Positions 63,751 through 64,000 of a stretch of DNA of 64,000 nt are shown in pieces. The DNA comes from Camelimonas abortus (GTDB taxonomy: Bacteria; Pseudomonadota; Alphaproteobacteria; Rhizobiales; Beijerinckiaceae), in assembly GCF_042647165.1 (NCBI RefSeq), contig NZ_JBHRUV010000022.1. One strand, written 5' to 3'. The notes under the pieces were generated by a model, which was not told the origin of the DNA, searched no databases, and saw only the letters and a list, made by a program, of their open reading frames with translations. The first letter of the stretch is position 1; every line of letters begins with the position of its first letter. Made by a program: the position numbers and the translations under genes.

Positions 63751-64000
63751 TCAGCAGGCGCCGCCGTCCGCGGCGCAGGCGCCGGCAGGGCCGGTCCCCA
63801 CGGCCTCCAGCTTCAGCTTTTGCGCCATGCGCCGCATGTAGCGGGCAATGGTCTCCGGGTCCTGGGCGCCGGGCAGGGCCAGGCGCTCCGCCAGAATGAA
63901 GCAGGGCACGCCGGACACGCCCATGTCGCGGGCCTGCTCCACCGCCGCCGACACCAGCGTCGCGTCGTCGGCGCCGGCCAGCCGCGCCGCCGCGCCGTCC
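63751..64000 (-). CDS. DsbA-family oxidoreductase, C-terminal part (runs off the window)
   Basis: Only the last 82 codons are present; the gene continues beyond 64000. The fragment has VEQARDMGVSGVPCFILAERLALPGAQDPETIARYM, the C-terminal pattern of FrnE-like DsbA-family thioredoxins, including the cis-Pro loop GVP and the GAQ motif. The catalytic CxxC would lie off-window. The end (ACAADGGAC) carries extra cysteines that are not part of the fold. It precedes ohr on the same strand, so a thiol-redox pairing is plausible. Confidence 0.8.
   Translation of the reverse strand, partial: DGAAARLAGADDATLVSAAVEQARDMGVSGVPCFILAERLALPGAQDPETIARYMRRMAQKLKLEAVGTGPAGACAADGGAC

Overview
The window is a very GC-rich (roughly 70% or more) stretch of what looks like an alphaproteobacterial chromosome, most likely Hyphomicrobiales (Rhizobiales). 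The lineage call is an inference from gene families and order: an aapJQMP general amino-acid transporter, a pcm-like / tolC / popZ (DUF2497) / valS run, an ExoR-like Sel1 protein, an IalB-family protein, an NDUFS4-like complex I protein, coenzyme-B12-dependent ribonucleotide reductase (nrdJ), opgG-opgH, glmU-glmS, and recG / sdhE / mfd.

Layout. 1-9.3 kb is accessory: a small lower-GC orphan protein, then a giant glycine-rich autotransporter (1800-8468), with long gene-poor DNA on both sides. The autotransporter's signal peptide lies upstream in the same frame but is cut off by an in-frame TAG. 9.3-12 kb holds an exported sulfatase and its formylglycine-generating enzyme. 12.7-20.2 kb holds nrdJ (with two NrdR-box-like sites 31 bp apart upstream), rnk, tRNA-Pro, an IalB-family protein, the NDUFS4-like protein, tRNA-Arg and a lipoprotein. 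20.3-20.4 kb holds an array of degenerate 16-bp repeats. 21.3-24.4 kb is a three-gene lipid-carrier glycosylation operon (GT39, GT2, LABN domain). 24.4-32.4 kb holds a DUF4424-like protein, metC, the aapJQMP operon and sseA. 32.4-36.4 kb is a second accessory patch: an isolated MmeI-like nuclease domain without its methyltransferase, a VOC protein, a TetR regulator, tRNA-Cys and two or three tRNA-Asn copies around an assembly join marked by one N at 36151. From 36.6 kb on the genes are mostly housekeeping: pcm-like, tolC, popZ, valS, exoR, xthA, a lytic transglycosylase, tRNA-Lys, opgH/opgG, glmU, glmS, DUF502, recG, sdhE, mfd, ohr and a truncated DsbA-family gene at the right edge.

How the parts work together. 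Cell-envelope functions recur: osmoregulated periplasmic glucans (opgGH), UDP-GlcNAc supply (glmS, glmU), lipid-linked sugar transfer (GT39/GT2/LABN), TolC export, a lytic transglycosylase, an ExoR-like periplasmic regulator and the giant surface protein. The sulfatase and its activating enzyme form a self-contained sulfate-ester-scavenging unit next to amino-acid uptake and sulfur genes (metC, sseA). DNA maintenance is represented by recG, mfd, xthA and nrdJ.

I did not find a clearly new multi-gene system. The observations most worth checking are the amber-split autotransporter with its two 99-bp tandem duplications, the 16-bp dyad repeat array, the isolated MmeI-like nuclease domain behind an AT-rich dyad, and the paired NrdR sites. 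All family assignments come from reading motifs by eye; no database search was run.
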